Positions 42,969-51,886 of a stretch of 64,000 bases of DNA are shown piece by piece; within the stretch, counting starts at the first letter, position 1; the number at the start of each line of letters is the position of its first letter. Where the stretch lies: contig DATCZA010000008.1 in the NCBI GenBank assembly GCA_036526135.1, forward strand, positions 1 to 64,000, read 5' to 3'. The notes beneath the pieces were generated by a model. That model was not told where the DNA came from, did not search any database, and saw only the letters and a list, made by a program, of their open reading frames with translations. The position numbers and the translations under genes were made by a program. Source of the stretch: UBA2965 sp036526135. GTDB taxonomy: Bacteria; Pseudomonadota; Gammaproteobacteria; Pseudomonadales; Azotimanducaceae.

Positions 42969-44500
42969 TCAATCCGGCGACGCCCCGAGCCGCGGGTGTC
43001 TGGCCTTTCTGCGTTGCGGCCAAAGTTCTCGTCCTGGTGATTGCCGGCACCCAGTACGGTTTCCTGGCCGACGAGCTCTACCTCCTCGACGCTGCTGCCC
43101 GGCCGGCTTTCGGCTATGTGGATTTCCCGCCCCTAACGCCATGGCTGCTCGCCCTGCTCGGCTGGATCGGCGGCACCGATCTCATCTGGCTGCGAGGGCT
43201 TGCCTGCGCCGCCGGCATCGTCACCACGTTGGTGGCGGTGGACGTGTGCCGGATCCTCGGCGGCCGCAACTTCGCCCAATGGACCACGGCCATCGTCGTG
43301 CTCTTCGCTCCGGCGTTTATGTCGGTCCAGTCGATCTTCACGATGAACGTCCTCGACCAGCTCTGGTGGCTGCTTGCATTGTCTGTGCTGCTTCGCTACC
43401 TGCATGACCATCAGCCCCGCTACATGATCCTGCTAGGCGTCATCTTCGGCCTCGCACTTCTCACCAAGCTTGCCATCGCCGCGTTCATCTTGTGCCTGCT
43501 GGGCACCAGCGCCCTGTACGCACGATGGATGTTCTACCGAACGGAGTCCTGGGCGGGGTCGGCCATAGCTCTGAGCATGTTGGCCCCGTTCGTGATGTGG
43601 CAGGCGGTTTCGGGGTGGCCGTTGCTGGAGTTCGTCCAGGCTTACAATGTCAGCGAACCGGAGCCCATGGTTCTCGATCAGCCTCTCTTCGGCCTCATCG
43701 CCACCATGAACCCCCCGTTCTTGCTGATCTGGCTTCCGGGTCTGATTTACTCGCTGATGGCTCCGAAGCCCATACGGGTGGTCGGGAGCGCAGCGGTGGC
43801 GACCCTGGTTTTCTTTCTCGCCGCCGGGGTGAAGTTCTACTTTGCAACGCCGCTGTTCGCGCTGTTCACCGCCTTGGGCGCCGTGCTCTGGCAGCGCTGG
43901 CTTTCCAGCTCGGGCGCCCGCAGCTGCCTGCTCGCCATTCTCCTGATCTCCGGAGTCGCGGCCGTTCCGATTGCCGCCCCCGTGCTCGCGCCCACCACGC
44001 TTCAGCAGGTGGCAAACTTCATTCGGGACGCCGAACAGGACAAAGTCGCAGACGATGACGCACCCATCGGGCGATACTTTCCGCACTTTGCGGAGATGCA
44101 TGGATGGCCTGAGCTGACCGAATGGGTGACCCGGGCCTACGAAGGCCTGCCCTCCGCCCGGAGACCCGAAGTCGCCGTGGTCGCCGCGTATTTCGGCCAG
44201 GCCGGCGCCCTCAACCAGCTGGACAAGGCCGACCGTCTGCCCGTCGTGCATTCCGGCCACATGAACTACTACCTCTGGTGGCAGGCGGACGAGCCGAATG
44301 CCCGGCTCGAGGACGTGCTCCTCGTCGGCTTCCACCCAAAGGAGCTCGAACCGCTCTTTGCGGAAATCACCATCCTCGACCGCTTCTCCTGCAATCGCTG
44401 CATGACGCGGGAACAGGGCGCCTATCTGATTCGCGCAAGACGGCCGCTGATTGATCCCGAAGAGATCCGCGACAGGCTCAAGCGCTTCCATTTCTTTTGA
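42965..44500 (+). CDS. GT39-type (ArnT/PMT) membrane glycosyltransferase
   Basis: The GTG at 42965 overlaps the stop of the GT2-GtrA gene. The 511-residue protein has about 11 membrane helices and the first-loop acidic motif FLADELYLLDAA of PMT_2-type proteins, plus a soluble C-terminal domain (about 350-511). These enzymes transfer sugar from a polyprenyl carrier to lipid A, protein or glycan in the periplasm. Together with the upstream gene it forms a typical flip/transfer pair. Acceptor unknown. Confidence 0.88.
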   Translation: MINPATPRAAGVWPFCVAAKVLVLVIAGTQYGFLADELYLLDAAARPAFGYVDFPPLTPWLLALLGWIGGTDLIWLRGLACAAGIVTTLVAVDVCRILGGRNFAQWTTAIVVLFAPAFMSVQSIFTMNVLDQLWWLLALSVLLRYLHDHQPRYMILLGVIFGLALLTKLAIAAFILCLLGTSALYARWMFYRTESWAGSAIALSMLAPFVMWQAVSGWPLLEFVQAYNVSEPEPMVLDQPLFGLIATMNPPFLLIWLPGLIYSLMAPKPIRVVGSAAVATLVFFLAAGVKFYFATPLFALFTALGAVLWQRWLSSSGARSCLLAILLISGVAAVPIAAPVLAPTTLQQVANFIRDAEQDKVADDDAPIGRYFPHFAEMHGWPELTEWVTRAYEGLPSARRPEVAVVAAYFGQAGALNQLDKADRLPVVHSGHMNYYLWWQADEPNARLEDVLLVGFHPKELEPLFAEITILDRFSCNRCMTREQGAYLIRARRPLIDPEEIRDRLKRFHFF

Positions 44501-44523
44501 GTCGCCGGGCAGATGTAGGCAAA

Positions 44524-45510
44524 ATGACCTGTCCCAGACAAGGTTTTGCCAAATTGAGTGAAGCCAGACTTGGCCTGGAGCAGGCGGCGCCAGATAGCAT
44601 TACGAAGTTGGACGCGATCCGCCACTCGGTGGAAGCGCGCCTTCGCGAGCTTTCGCCGTCCGCTGCCGAAGGCGGCGAGCGCATCGAGCACGCCATCCAA
44701 TACAGCCTGCTGGACGGCGGCAAGCGGCTCAGGCCGCTGCTCACCATCCTGACTGCTTCGACATTCGACGCAGACCCCGATCTGGCGCTGGATCCAGCCT
44801 GCGCAATCGAGATGGTACATACCGCCTCGCTCGTCCTGGATGACCTGCCCTGCATGGACGACGCCCTTCAGCGTCGAGGCAAGCCGGCGACGCACGTCGC
44901 CCACGGCGAGGACATCGCCATCCTCTCGGCGGTTTCCCTGATAAGCGAGGCGTTCGGCGTAATCGCCCGGGCGCCGGGGATCGCGCCGGAAGTGCGAACG
45001 AGCATCGTCGGCCGCCTGGCGGACGCGATCGGAATCCAAGGGCTCTCTGCCGGGCAGGAGCGCGATCTGCATGAGGCCCAGAGTACGACCAGCCGGGCCG
45101 CTCTCGAGAAGCGCCATCATCAGAAAACGGGCGCTCTGTTCGTGGCGTGCCTGGAAGCCGGCGCCCGCATCGCCGGCGTGGACGAGACCACCATGGCCGC
45201 GATGACGAAATTCGGCGAGCGGGTCGGCATCGGTTTCCAGATTCTGGACGATCTTCTGGACCTGTCCGCATCCGAGTCCACCGGTAAGGACGCTCATCGC
45301 GACGAGGGCAAAGCCACCTTCGCCACCGTGATGACGATTCAGGAAGCCGAACGTGAAGCCATCACCTGCCTCGATAACGCGCTTGCCGAACTGGCCGACC
45401 AGATCGCAGACGCGGGGCCGTTCGCCGTTTTCGTGGATCTGGTGGTTCGCGCCTACGCCGATCAGGTGAGCAGGAGGGGGTCCGAGATCGCTGGCGCGTT
45501 GCGGCCGTGA
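44524..45510 (+). CDS. crtE: Polyprenyl (geranylgeranyl) diphosphate synthase
   Basis: I chose the ATG at 44524 over an upstream TTG at 44497. The 328-residue trans-prenyltransferase has the first Asp-rich motif DDLPCMDD (106-113), GKRLRPLLT, and the second Asp-rich motif QILDDLLDL. It supplies GGPP for the carotenoid pathway encoded downstream. Its chain-length region (MVHTASLVLDD) has no bulky residue typical of the FPP enzymes. The stop overlaps the crtZ start by four bases. Confidence 0.93.
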   Translation: MTCPRQGFAKLSEARLGLEQAAPDSITKLDAIRHSVEARLRELSPSAAEGGERIEHAIQYSLLDGGKRLRPLLTILTASTFDADPDLALDPACAIEMVHTASLVLDDLPCMDDALQRRGKPATHVAHGEDIAILSAVSLISEAFGVIARAPGIAPEVRTSIVGRLADAIGIQGLSAGQERDLHEAQSTTSRAALEKRHHQKTGALFVACLEAGARIAGVDETTMAAMTKFGERVGIGFQILDDLLDLSASESTGKDAHRDEGKATFATVMTIQEAEREAITCLDNALAELADQIADAGPFAVFVDLVVRAYADQVSRRGSEIAGALRP

Positions 45511-45992
45511 CCGTCGTCGTCAACGCCGCCTGTTTCCTGACCGCTCTCGCCATCATGGAATGGGTGGCCTGGGTCACCCACAAGTACGTGATGCACGGGT
45601 TTCTCTGGAGCCTGCACGAATCGCATCATCAGCCCCGAAAGGGGCGCTTCGAGCGCAACGACTGGTTTGCCGTGTTCTTTGCCGTACCGTCCATCGTGCT
45701 CATCTATCTCGGCAACAATGGCTATCCGGCCGCGCTCTGGGGCGGGCTCGGCGTCGCGGCCTACGGGCTGATCTACTTCATCTTTCACGACGTGATCGTC
45801 CACCGACGCCTCGACACCGGTTACGCGCCGCGCAGCCGCTACATGCGTCGTATCGTTCACGCGCATCGCCTTCACCACGCCGTGTCCGAAAAGCATGGCG
45901 CGGTATCTTTCGGCTTCGTCTACGCGCCGCCGATTCCCGTATTGCGGGCGGAGATGAAAGCCCTGGCGGCCTCCGGGGCGTCAGGAAGCTGA
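45507..45992 (+). CDS. crtZ: Beta-carotene hydroxylase
   Basis: The GTG at 45507 overlaps crtE in a GTGA. The 161-residue membrane protein has the diiron His clusters HKYVMHG, HESHH, HDVIVHRR and HRLHH in the CrtZ order. It adds 3-hydroxyl groups to beta-ionone rings, giving beta-cryptoxanthin and zeaxanthin. Its last 12 bp overlap the 3' end of the convergent crtB gene. Confidence 0.96.
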   Translation: MTVVVNAACFLTALAIMEWVAWVTHKYVMHGFLWSLHESHHQPRKGRFERNDWFAVFFAVPSIVLIYLGNNGYPAALWGGLGVAAYGLIYFIFHDVIVHRRLDTGYAPRSRYMRRIVHAHRLHHAVSEKHGAVSFGFVYAPPIPVLRAEMKALAASGASGS

Positions 45993-46910
45993 CCAGAGCC
46001 CACGTCTGATAGGGGCCGTCCGGCGTCGCCCGAACGTAACCTGCAGTCCCGCTAACGCTGCTCCTTTAAGAAGCAGCACGAGCTTTCGGCCTACGCCGAC
46101 GGTCGCCCGGTGCTGCCAGACGTCAGGCCCGTCACGGCGAACGACCCGACCAATGTCGCGATAGATGGCAAGCGCGCTGGCGATCGCCCAGGCATTGCGA
46201 AACCTAAGGCGGCCAATGCCGTGTCTTGCCGACTCGTAGTAGCGCTCGGCCTCGTCGAGAATCCGAATGGTCTGACCGTAGATGACGTCGCGGTGGTCGG
46301 GAAACTGCCCGGTGTCCTCGGGCACCCCGGCGTCGGCGAGCCATTGCCTGGGCAGGTAGCAGCGTCCGTCGGCAGCGTCCTGCATGACGTCGCGGGCAAT
46401 GTTGGTCAGTTGAAACGCGATCCCCAGGTCGACGGCCCGAGCCACCACCTCTGGATCACGAATCCCCATGACCGTCGCCATCATCCCGCCCACGGTCCCT
46501 GCCACGTGATAGCAGTAACGCAGCGTGTCGCTGAGCGTGCGGCACTCATGACCCTCGACGTCCATGGCGAACCCATCGAGCAATTCCAGCGGGTAGTTCC
46601 GGGGAATGTCGCATTCGAGAAAGACTCTCTGAAAGGCGACGAACGGGGTTCCGTCGACCGCCTCACCGCGCATGGCCGCTTCGGTATCCCGCCGCAACTG
46701 CTCCAGCCGCGCGCGCTGCTCCGGAGGTGCCGGAGAGCGCTGCCCGATGCCGAGATCCTGGCCGTCGATCTCGTCATCGCAGTGGCGGCACCACGCATAT
46801 AGCATGATCGCGTGACCCCGGGTCGTCGGGTCAAACAGGCGCGCGGCCGCAGCGAAGCTTTTCGAGCCCCTGGAGATGATCGACGCGCTGGCTGCGAAAA
46901 CGTCACTCAC
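45981..46910 (-). CDS. crtB: Phytoene synthase
   Basis: The 309-residue cytosolic enzyme condenses two GGPP to phytoene. The Asp-rich motifs are visible: CRHCDDEIDG and NIARDVMQDAADGRCYLP, the squalene/phytoene-synthase pattern. Its GTG start abuts the TGA of crtI, so crtY-crtI-crtB is one operon in that order. It converges with crtZ. Confidence 0.97.
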   Translation of the reverse strand: MSDVFAASASIISRGSKSFAAAARLFDPTTRGHAIMLYAWCRHCDDEIDGQDLGIGQRSPAPPEQRARLEQLRRDTEAAMRGEAVDGTPFVAFQRVFLECDIPRNYPLELLDGFAMDVEGHECRTLSDTLRYCYHVAGTVGGMMATVMGIRDPEVVARAVDLGIAFQLTNIARDVMQDAADGRCYLPRQWLADAGVPEDTGQFPDHRDVIYGQTIRILDEAERYYESARHGIGRLRFRNAWAIASALAIYRDIGRVVRRDGPDVWQHRATVGVGRKLVLLLKGAALAGLQVTFGRRRTAPIRRGLWSAS

Positions 46911-48455
46911 TCAGGCCATCTCCTTGGCGAACTGATCCGACCGGTCGCTGTCCGGATACGTTCGGCCGAAGTCATCGAGCATCAGGCGCGATGTGGCCTT
47001 GGCGGAGCCGACCACGCCGGGTATCCCCGCGCCCGGGTGCGTGCCCGCTCCGGCAAAGTAAAGGCCTTTGAGCACGTCGTCGCGGTTGTGCGTGCGGAAC
47101 CAGGCGCTTTGCCATAGCACGGGTTCTAAAGAAAACGCCGAGCCAAGATGCGCGTTGAGCTGCGTCTGAAAGTCATCCGGCGTGAACGTGCGGGTGGTGA
47201 CCAGACGCTCACCGAGCCCCGGGAGATAGTGCTTTTCCAGGTACGCAAGAATGTGATCCCGGTAACGCGGGCCAAGCTCGGACCAGTCGAGGTCGGCCGC
47301 CTTGAGATTGGGTACCGGCGACAACACGTAGAAGGTCGAGCAGCCTGGCGGGGCGAGAGAGGGGTCGGTAACGCTGGGCGCGTGCAGATACAACGAGAAA
47401 TCGTCCGGCAGCCCGGGACCGGCGTAAATTTCCTTGAGAAGCTCCCGGTAACGCGGACCGAAGAGAATGCTATGGTGCTTCAGTTCGGGGTAGCTGCCCC
47501 TGACGCCAAAGTAAACCACGAACAGCGAGGGGCTGAATCTTTTGCGCCGCAGCGCGCGGGCGGCCGCTCTGCCCCGCGCCGTCCGGCCAAGCAGCCTTTC
47601 ATAGGTGAACACCACGTCGGCGTTGCTGGCCACGGCGTCGAACCGTCCCTCCCAGCCGTTGTCCGTCCGGACACCCGTGACGCGGTCGCCGCTGGTCAAT
47701 ATCTCCGCCACCGGCGTGTTGAGCTTGAGCTCGCCTCCAAGATCGCCGAAAAGGCGGACCAGCCCCTGCACCAGAGCGCCGGTTCCACCCTTTGGAAAGT
47801 GCACGCCCCAGCGCTGCTCGAGGGAGTGAATCAGCGTGTAGATGGACGAGGTGTTGAACGGATTGCCGCCGACCAGCAGCGTGTGAAAGCTGAACGCCTG
47901 CCGCAGCTGCTCGTCCTTCACGAACCGCGACACCATGCTGTAGACGCTGCGATAGCTCTGCAGCCGAACCAGCTGGGGCGCCGCCTTGATCATGCTGGCG
48001 AAGTCGAGAAACGGCACGCTGCCCAGCTTGACGTATCCCTCCTTGAGGACCTCCTCCGAGTAAGCGAGGAAGCGCCGATAGCCGTCAACGTCCGCTGGGT
48101 TCTTGGCGCCGATCTGCGCAGCGGTCTCATCCGGATCGTTGCTGTAGTCGAAGGAGTAGCCGTCCTCCCAGCAGAGCCGGTAGAACGGAGCGATGGGAGT
48201 CAGCTCCAGGTAATCCTCGAGCGACCGGCCGCTCAACGCAAACAGCTCACGAAGGCAGTCCGGGTCGGTAATGACTGTGGGCCCCGCGTCAAACGTGAAC
48301 CCCTCGTCCTCGTAGACGTAGGCCCGGCCACCCGGACGGTCGCGGCCCTCGAAGAGGGTCGTGCGGAAGCCGGCCGATTGCAGGCGTATGGCGAGCGCAA
48401 GCCCACCAAAGCCGGATCCGATGACGGCGGCTGTCGGTCGCTGGGAAGTGTTCAA
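46911..48455 (-). CDS. crtI: Phytoene desaturase
   Basis: I start the gene at the TTG at 48455, which overlaps the TGA of crtY (TTGA); no in-frame ATG is nearby and the frame before it has no homology. The 514-residue FAD enzyme has the Rossmann motif AAVIGSGFGGLALAIRLQ, FTFDAGPTVITDP, and the C-terminal GLYFAGAGTHPGAGIPGVVG. It converts phytoene to lycopene. A TTG start with stop overlap implies coupling to crtY translation. Confidence 0.95.
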   Translation of the reverse strand: MNTSQRPTAAVIGSGFGGLALAIRLQSAGFRTTLFEGRDRPGGRAYVYEDEGFTFDAGPTVITDPDCLRELFALSGRSLEDYLELTPIAPFYRLCWEDGYSFDYSNDPDETAAQIGAKNPADVDGYRRFLAYSEEVLKEGYVKLGSVPFLDFASMIKAAPQLVRLQSYRSVYSMVSRFVKDEQLRQAFSFHTLLVGGNPFNTSSIYTLIHSLEQRWGVHFPKGGTGALVQGLVRLFGDLGGELKLNTPVAEILTSGDRVTGVRTDNGWEGRFDAVASNADVVFTYERLLGRTARGRAAARALRRKRFSPSLFVVYFGVRGSYPELKHHSILFGPRYRELLKEIYAGPGLPDDFSLYLHAPSVTDPSLAPPGCSTFYVLSPVPNLKAADLDWSELGPRYRDHILAYLEKHYLPGLGERLVTTRTFTPDDFQTQLNAHLGSAFSLEPVLWQSAWFRTHNRDDVLKGLYFAGAGTHPGAGIPGVVGSAKATSRLMLDDFGRTYPDSDRSDQFAKEMA

Positions 48456-49624
48456 AACTCGATCCCCGAGTGAAATCGCTTCACGCTGCTCTCCGACAGG
48501 CAGCGCAATGCAGGCAGAATGGCAACCGGGGGTTTGCCAGTCAATATCCGCAAACGATCGAGACTCGTGAGACGGTCTGCGTAGAACCGCTCGATCAGAC
48601 CTTGCGGCAACCCGTAGAATCGCTCCATCACGCGATATCCCTGGCCCGGCCGCGCAGCGAGAAACAGCATGCGATTGAGAAACCTCAGATAAGACTGCCC
48701 ACGCCAGTGGCGGATCGACCGGCGTCGAATGAGGCCGCCAAGCGCTTCGGAGGATAGATCCGCGGACGTGGCGATGGCGTCTGCCGTGCGGACGGCATCG
48801 GCAAACGAGTACCCCGTGGTGGCGTGGAACAGAGCGGCACGCAGGCCGATCAGGGGCATGCCGGCAGCATCCTGCCAAAGCCCTTCGATGTCCCCGCCAA
48901 GGGTAATCGGAAGCACGCCTTCCTCCCGGCCCCTGACGCTTTGCACCTGCCAGCCACGGGCTTGCGCGTATCCTCGCACGGCGCTCTCGTCCGAAAGGGC
49001 GTCCCGACCCGGAGTCACGCTGTAGCGGGTGTCCTCCACGAGCACCTCCGACGGACCCAGGGGAAGGACGTAAACGAACCGGTAGTCGCCTCCTTGATCA
49101 ACCGTTGCATCCATGATGATGGGCACCTCCAGACCATGGGGCGCGGCGAGATCCAGAATCAACCCGGTGAATTTCTGAAACCCGAGTTCCAGGCGCGGTG
49201 CCCTGTCCGGGCCACGAGCATCGACAACGCACCGGGCCGTGAGGGTTTCTCCATCCCGGAGCCTGACCGAACCGGCATCCATTGCCGCCACCGCCGCCCC
49301 GCAGCGAACCCCATCGCCGAGCGCCACAGACACCACGGCATGGAGCCGATCCGAGTTGGACGACCGGTATCCGGTCGTGAGCCTGCGGCGGCGTCCCGGA
49401 AAGCGGACCTCGTAGCCGTCCCACTGATGCGCCACGAAAGGTTCCGTCCAGCCAAGCTCGGCTTCGTCGAGATCCGAAGCGAAGAACGACCAGGTGTGGT
49501 TACCGCCGAGGCGCGCTTCCTGCTCCAGGACGAGCACGCCGAGCTCCGGACGCAGCTGACGAAGCCGGTAAGCACATAGGCTACCGGCGAGCCCACCCCC
49601 GACGAATATGATGTCGTAGTGCAA
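48452..49624 (-). CDS. crtY: Lycopene beta-cyclase
   Basis: The 390-residue FAD/NAD(P)H-dependent protein has the N-terminal VGGGLAGSLCAYRLR and the conserved HTWSFF region. PLIGLRAALFHATTGYSFADAVRTAD follows towards the C terminus, all typical of CrtY. It cyclises both ends of lycopene to beta-carotene. It starts the crtY-crtI-crtB operon; divergent from the hydroxylase gene at 49687. Confidence 0.95.
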   Translation of the reverse strand: MHYDIIFVGGGLAGSLCAYRLRQLRPELGVLVLEQEARLGGNHTWSFFASDLDEAELGWTEPFVAHQWDGYEVRFPGRRRRLTTGYRSSNSDRLHAVVSVALGDGVRCGAAVAAMDAGSVRLRDGETLTARCVVDARGPDRAPRLELGFQKFTGLILDLAAPHGLEVPIIMDATVDQGGDYRFVYVLPLGPSEVLVEDTRYSVTPGRDALSDESAVRGYAQARGWQVQSVRGREEGVLPITLGGDIEGLWQDAAGMPLIGLRAALFHATTGYSFADAVRTADAIATSADLSSEALGGLIRRRSIRHWRGQSYLRFLNRMLFLAARPGQGYRVMERFYGLPQGLIERFYADRLTSLDRLRILTGKPPVAILPALRCLSESSVKRFHSGIEF

Positions 49625-49686
49625 TCGGCGAGTCCCCGCTAAACTGCCGACATTCTAGCGAAGAAGCTCCTCACTCCGCCCAACCC

Positions 49687-50481
49687 ATGCTGGCCGACGT
49701 TCCCCCGGAAAGGCTGTTGCTCACGTTCCTCGCGCTGACCGCGATCATCGCGTTCAGGTACATGCTGATCTCCGGTCTGTTCTACTGGCTGCTGTGGCGC
49801 CGAAAGTCATCGGGCGCAGGGGCGATCAAGCTCATGGCCGGCCAGCCAGCTGCCGGCGCGGTGCAAAAGGAAATCGGCTGGTCACTGCTGTCCTCGTTCA
49901 TCTACGCTGCACCAGCGGCCGTGGTCTTCGAGCTGTGGCGCCTCGGCGGCACCGCCGTCTACATGGACCTGGCCGCCATGCCGCTTTGGTATCTGCCCGT
50001 GAGCGTGGGGGTCTATCTCTTTCTGCACGATACCTATTTCTACTGGACCCATCGTCTCATGCACCAAAAGCGGGTTTTTCCGATCATGCACCGGGTCCAC
50101 CACGAGTCCAGGCCGCCCACGCCCTGGGCGTCATTCTCGTTTCACCCCTACGAGTCCGTTCTCGGCGCCATCTTTCTGCCCGCGCTCGCTCTGGTGATTC
50201 CCATTCACATCGGTGCCGTTCTCTTCATATTGACCGTGATGACACTCGCTGCCGTGCTGAATCATTCGGGATACGAGATCTTTCCCCGATGGTGGCTGCG
50301 TGGCTGGCCCGGGCACCACCTGATCACGGCTGCCCACCATGACCTTCATCACAAGCACTTCAGCTGCAACTATGGTCTCTACTTCCGGTTCTGGGACAAG
50401 CTGATGAGAACGGACATCATGGAGTCGGAGTACGACTTTCTCGCTCCGTCTGCCGAGGTGCCAGCCTCTCCTCATCGATGA
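49687..50481 (+). CDS. Sterol desaturase/fatty-acid hydroxylase superfamily protein
   Basis: The 264-residue membrane protein has the three His boxes of the superfamily: HDTYFYWTHRLMH (114-126), HRVHH (135-139) and HHDLHH (about 222-227), with five or so membrane segments. It is not CrtZ but belongs to the same broad superfamily, so a second carotenoid or lipid hydroxylase is possible. It is directly divergent from crtY (62-bp gap). Its last 65 bp overlap the 3' end of the MFS gene on the other strand. Confidence 0.85.
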   Translation: MLADVPPERLLLTFLALTAIIAFRYMLISGLFYWLLWRRKSSGAGAIKLMAGQPAAGAVQKEIGWSLLSSFIYAAPAAVVFELWRLGGTAVYMDLAAMPLWYLPVSVGVYLFLHDTYFYWTHRLMHQKRVFPIMHRVHHESRPPTPWASFSFHPYESVLGAIFLPALALVIPIHIGAVLFILTVMTLAAVLNHSGYEIFPRWWLRGWPGHHLITAAHHDLHHKHFSCNYGLYFRFWDKLMRTDIMESEYDFLAPSAEVPASPHR

Positions 50482-51757
50482 GCGCCAGCCGGGCGGCGTG
50501 AGCCGCAGGATCGAATCGCTGGAGCAGCAAAACCGCGGCGACGCTCAGCGCTGCGACCAGGTAGAGCGCATCGAATACGCTGAGATCCGTCGCGACGAGC
50601 GCAAACGCGCCTGCGCCCGCCGACCTGGCCAGGTTCGCCAGCGACATGTAGATGGCAAACTGGGTAGCGGCGACTCTTGCCCAGCAGATGCCCATGAACA
50701 TGGCGATCATCGACACGAAGAAGACCTGACCGAATATCTGGGCAGCGGCCAGCATGGTGAGATCGAATCCGGCTGTACCCCTCGCCCCCGCCGCCAGCGC
50801 ATAAGCAACCGTTACCAGCGAGCCGCCGAGCAGGCCCACCACGAGCACCTTCCGGGCGCCCAGGCGATCGATGGCGGGCCCGCAGAATATGCCGACGAAG
50901 GCGCTCAGCCCGCCCATCAATCCAAGCCAGTAGGCGTAAACTTCCGATGCGTAACCCAGCTCGTCTACGGCCAGCACGGGCATGATGGCCAACCCGACTC
51001 CCGAACCCGCGCGCGCAAGAAACTCCACGGCGATGAGAAGCAGGCTCATGGGCAGCAGGAGCACCCGGAGAATGTCCCTGAGAATTTCCAGCATCGATCG
51101 GGCCGGAGCGATCTCCCGGGCAGTCGCCATGCCCGCCGTCCAGGGCAGCAGACGCTCCCCTTCCCGCTCCCGTGTCACCGCGACGAAGACTAAGACCGCG
51201 CCGATGGCTGCAGCCGATACGATGGCGGTGACGCCCAGACCAAAACGGCTGAGCAGGTAGCCGTCCAGCGCACCGAATCCCGAGAAGCCCGCTGCCTGGC
51301 CGAACGCCATGAAAGCGTTCGCCCGGCCCCGCTCGCTGATCGGCAGCACGTCGATGGCCATGCCGTCGACGGCCACGTCCTGAACGGCGGCGAACGTGTT
51401 GATCACGAAGCCGATCACCATGATCGGCCAGAGGCCATCCGAAGGGCCGGACACCAGGGCCAGGGAGACCATGGATACGGTAAAGCCGGCCTGGGCACCC
51501 ATGACCCAGGGTCGACGCCGACCCATGGCGGGGAAACTGAAGCGGTCCATGAAGGGCCCGGCGATCAGCTTGAAGGCCCAGGGAAGCCCGGTGACGGCAA
51601 CGAGCGCAGCGATGTCCGCAGCATCCGCGCCCTGCTCCACGAGCCATGCCGGAAGAGCGATCGAGAACAGACCGATGGGTACGCCCTGCGCCAGGTACAG
51701 GGCGGTGAATGCCGACATGCGCAGCCCGAAGGACGAGGTGAGAACCGGCCCGCTCAC
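50417..51757 (-). CDS. MFS transporter (AmpG/PAT-like)
   Basis: The 446-residue protein has 12 membrane helices, with the AmpG/acetyl-CoA-transporter-like N-terminal signature (YLAQGVPIGLFSIALPAWLVEQG, WAFKLIAGPFMDRFSFPAMGRRRPWVMGAQ). It may carry a peptidoglycan or coenzyme-like substrate. It overlaps the sterol-desaturase-like gene by 65 bp, an unusually long overlap for two full-length genes, so one of the two 3' ends may be a variant. Confidence 0.85.
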   Translation of the reverse strand: MSGPVLTSSFGLRMSAFTALYLAQGVPIGLFSIALPAWLVEQGADAADIAALVAVTGLPWAFKLIAGPFMDRFSFPAMGRRRPWVMGAQAGFTVSMVSLALVSGPSDGLWPIMVIGFVINTFAAVQDVAVDGMAIDVLPISERGRANAFMAFGQAAGFSGFGALDGYLLSRFGLGVTAIVSAAAIGAVLVFVAVTREREGERLLPWTAGMATAREIAPARSMLEILRDILRVLLLPMSLLLIAVEFLARAGSGVGLAIMPVLAVDELGYASEVYAYWLGLMGGLSAFVGIFCGPAIDRLGARKVLVVGLLGGSLVTVAYALAAGARGTAGFDLTMLAAAQIFGQVFFVSMIAMFMGICWARVAATQFAIYMSLANLARSAGAGAFALVATDLSVFDALYLVAALSVAAVLLLQRFDPAAHAARLALIDEERLAPRQTERESRTPTP

Positions 51758-51886
51758 AGGGACACGCTCCCACGATCGTGACGACGCTTATTTTCCTGAC
51801 CCGCGTCTTCCAATATGCTGATTCCCTGGTAAGACAAGATGAGCAACGGCTCGAAGCGCCGCGCTGCCGAGCTTAACCCATAGAAC

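Noticed and set aside
47148..48473. 441-residue plus-strand open frame opposite crtI
   Set aside because: It lies fully inside crtI on the opposite strand; crtI motifs are intact and this frame has none.
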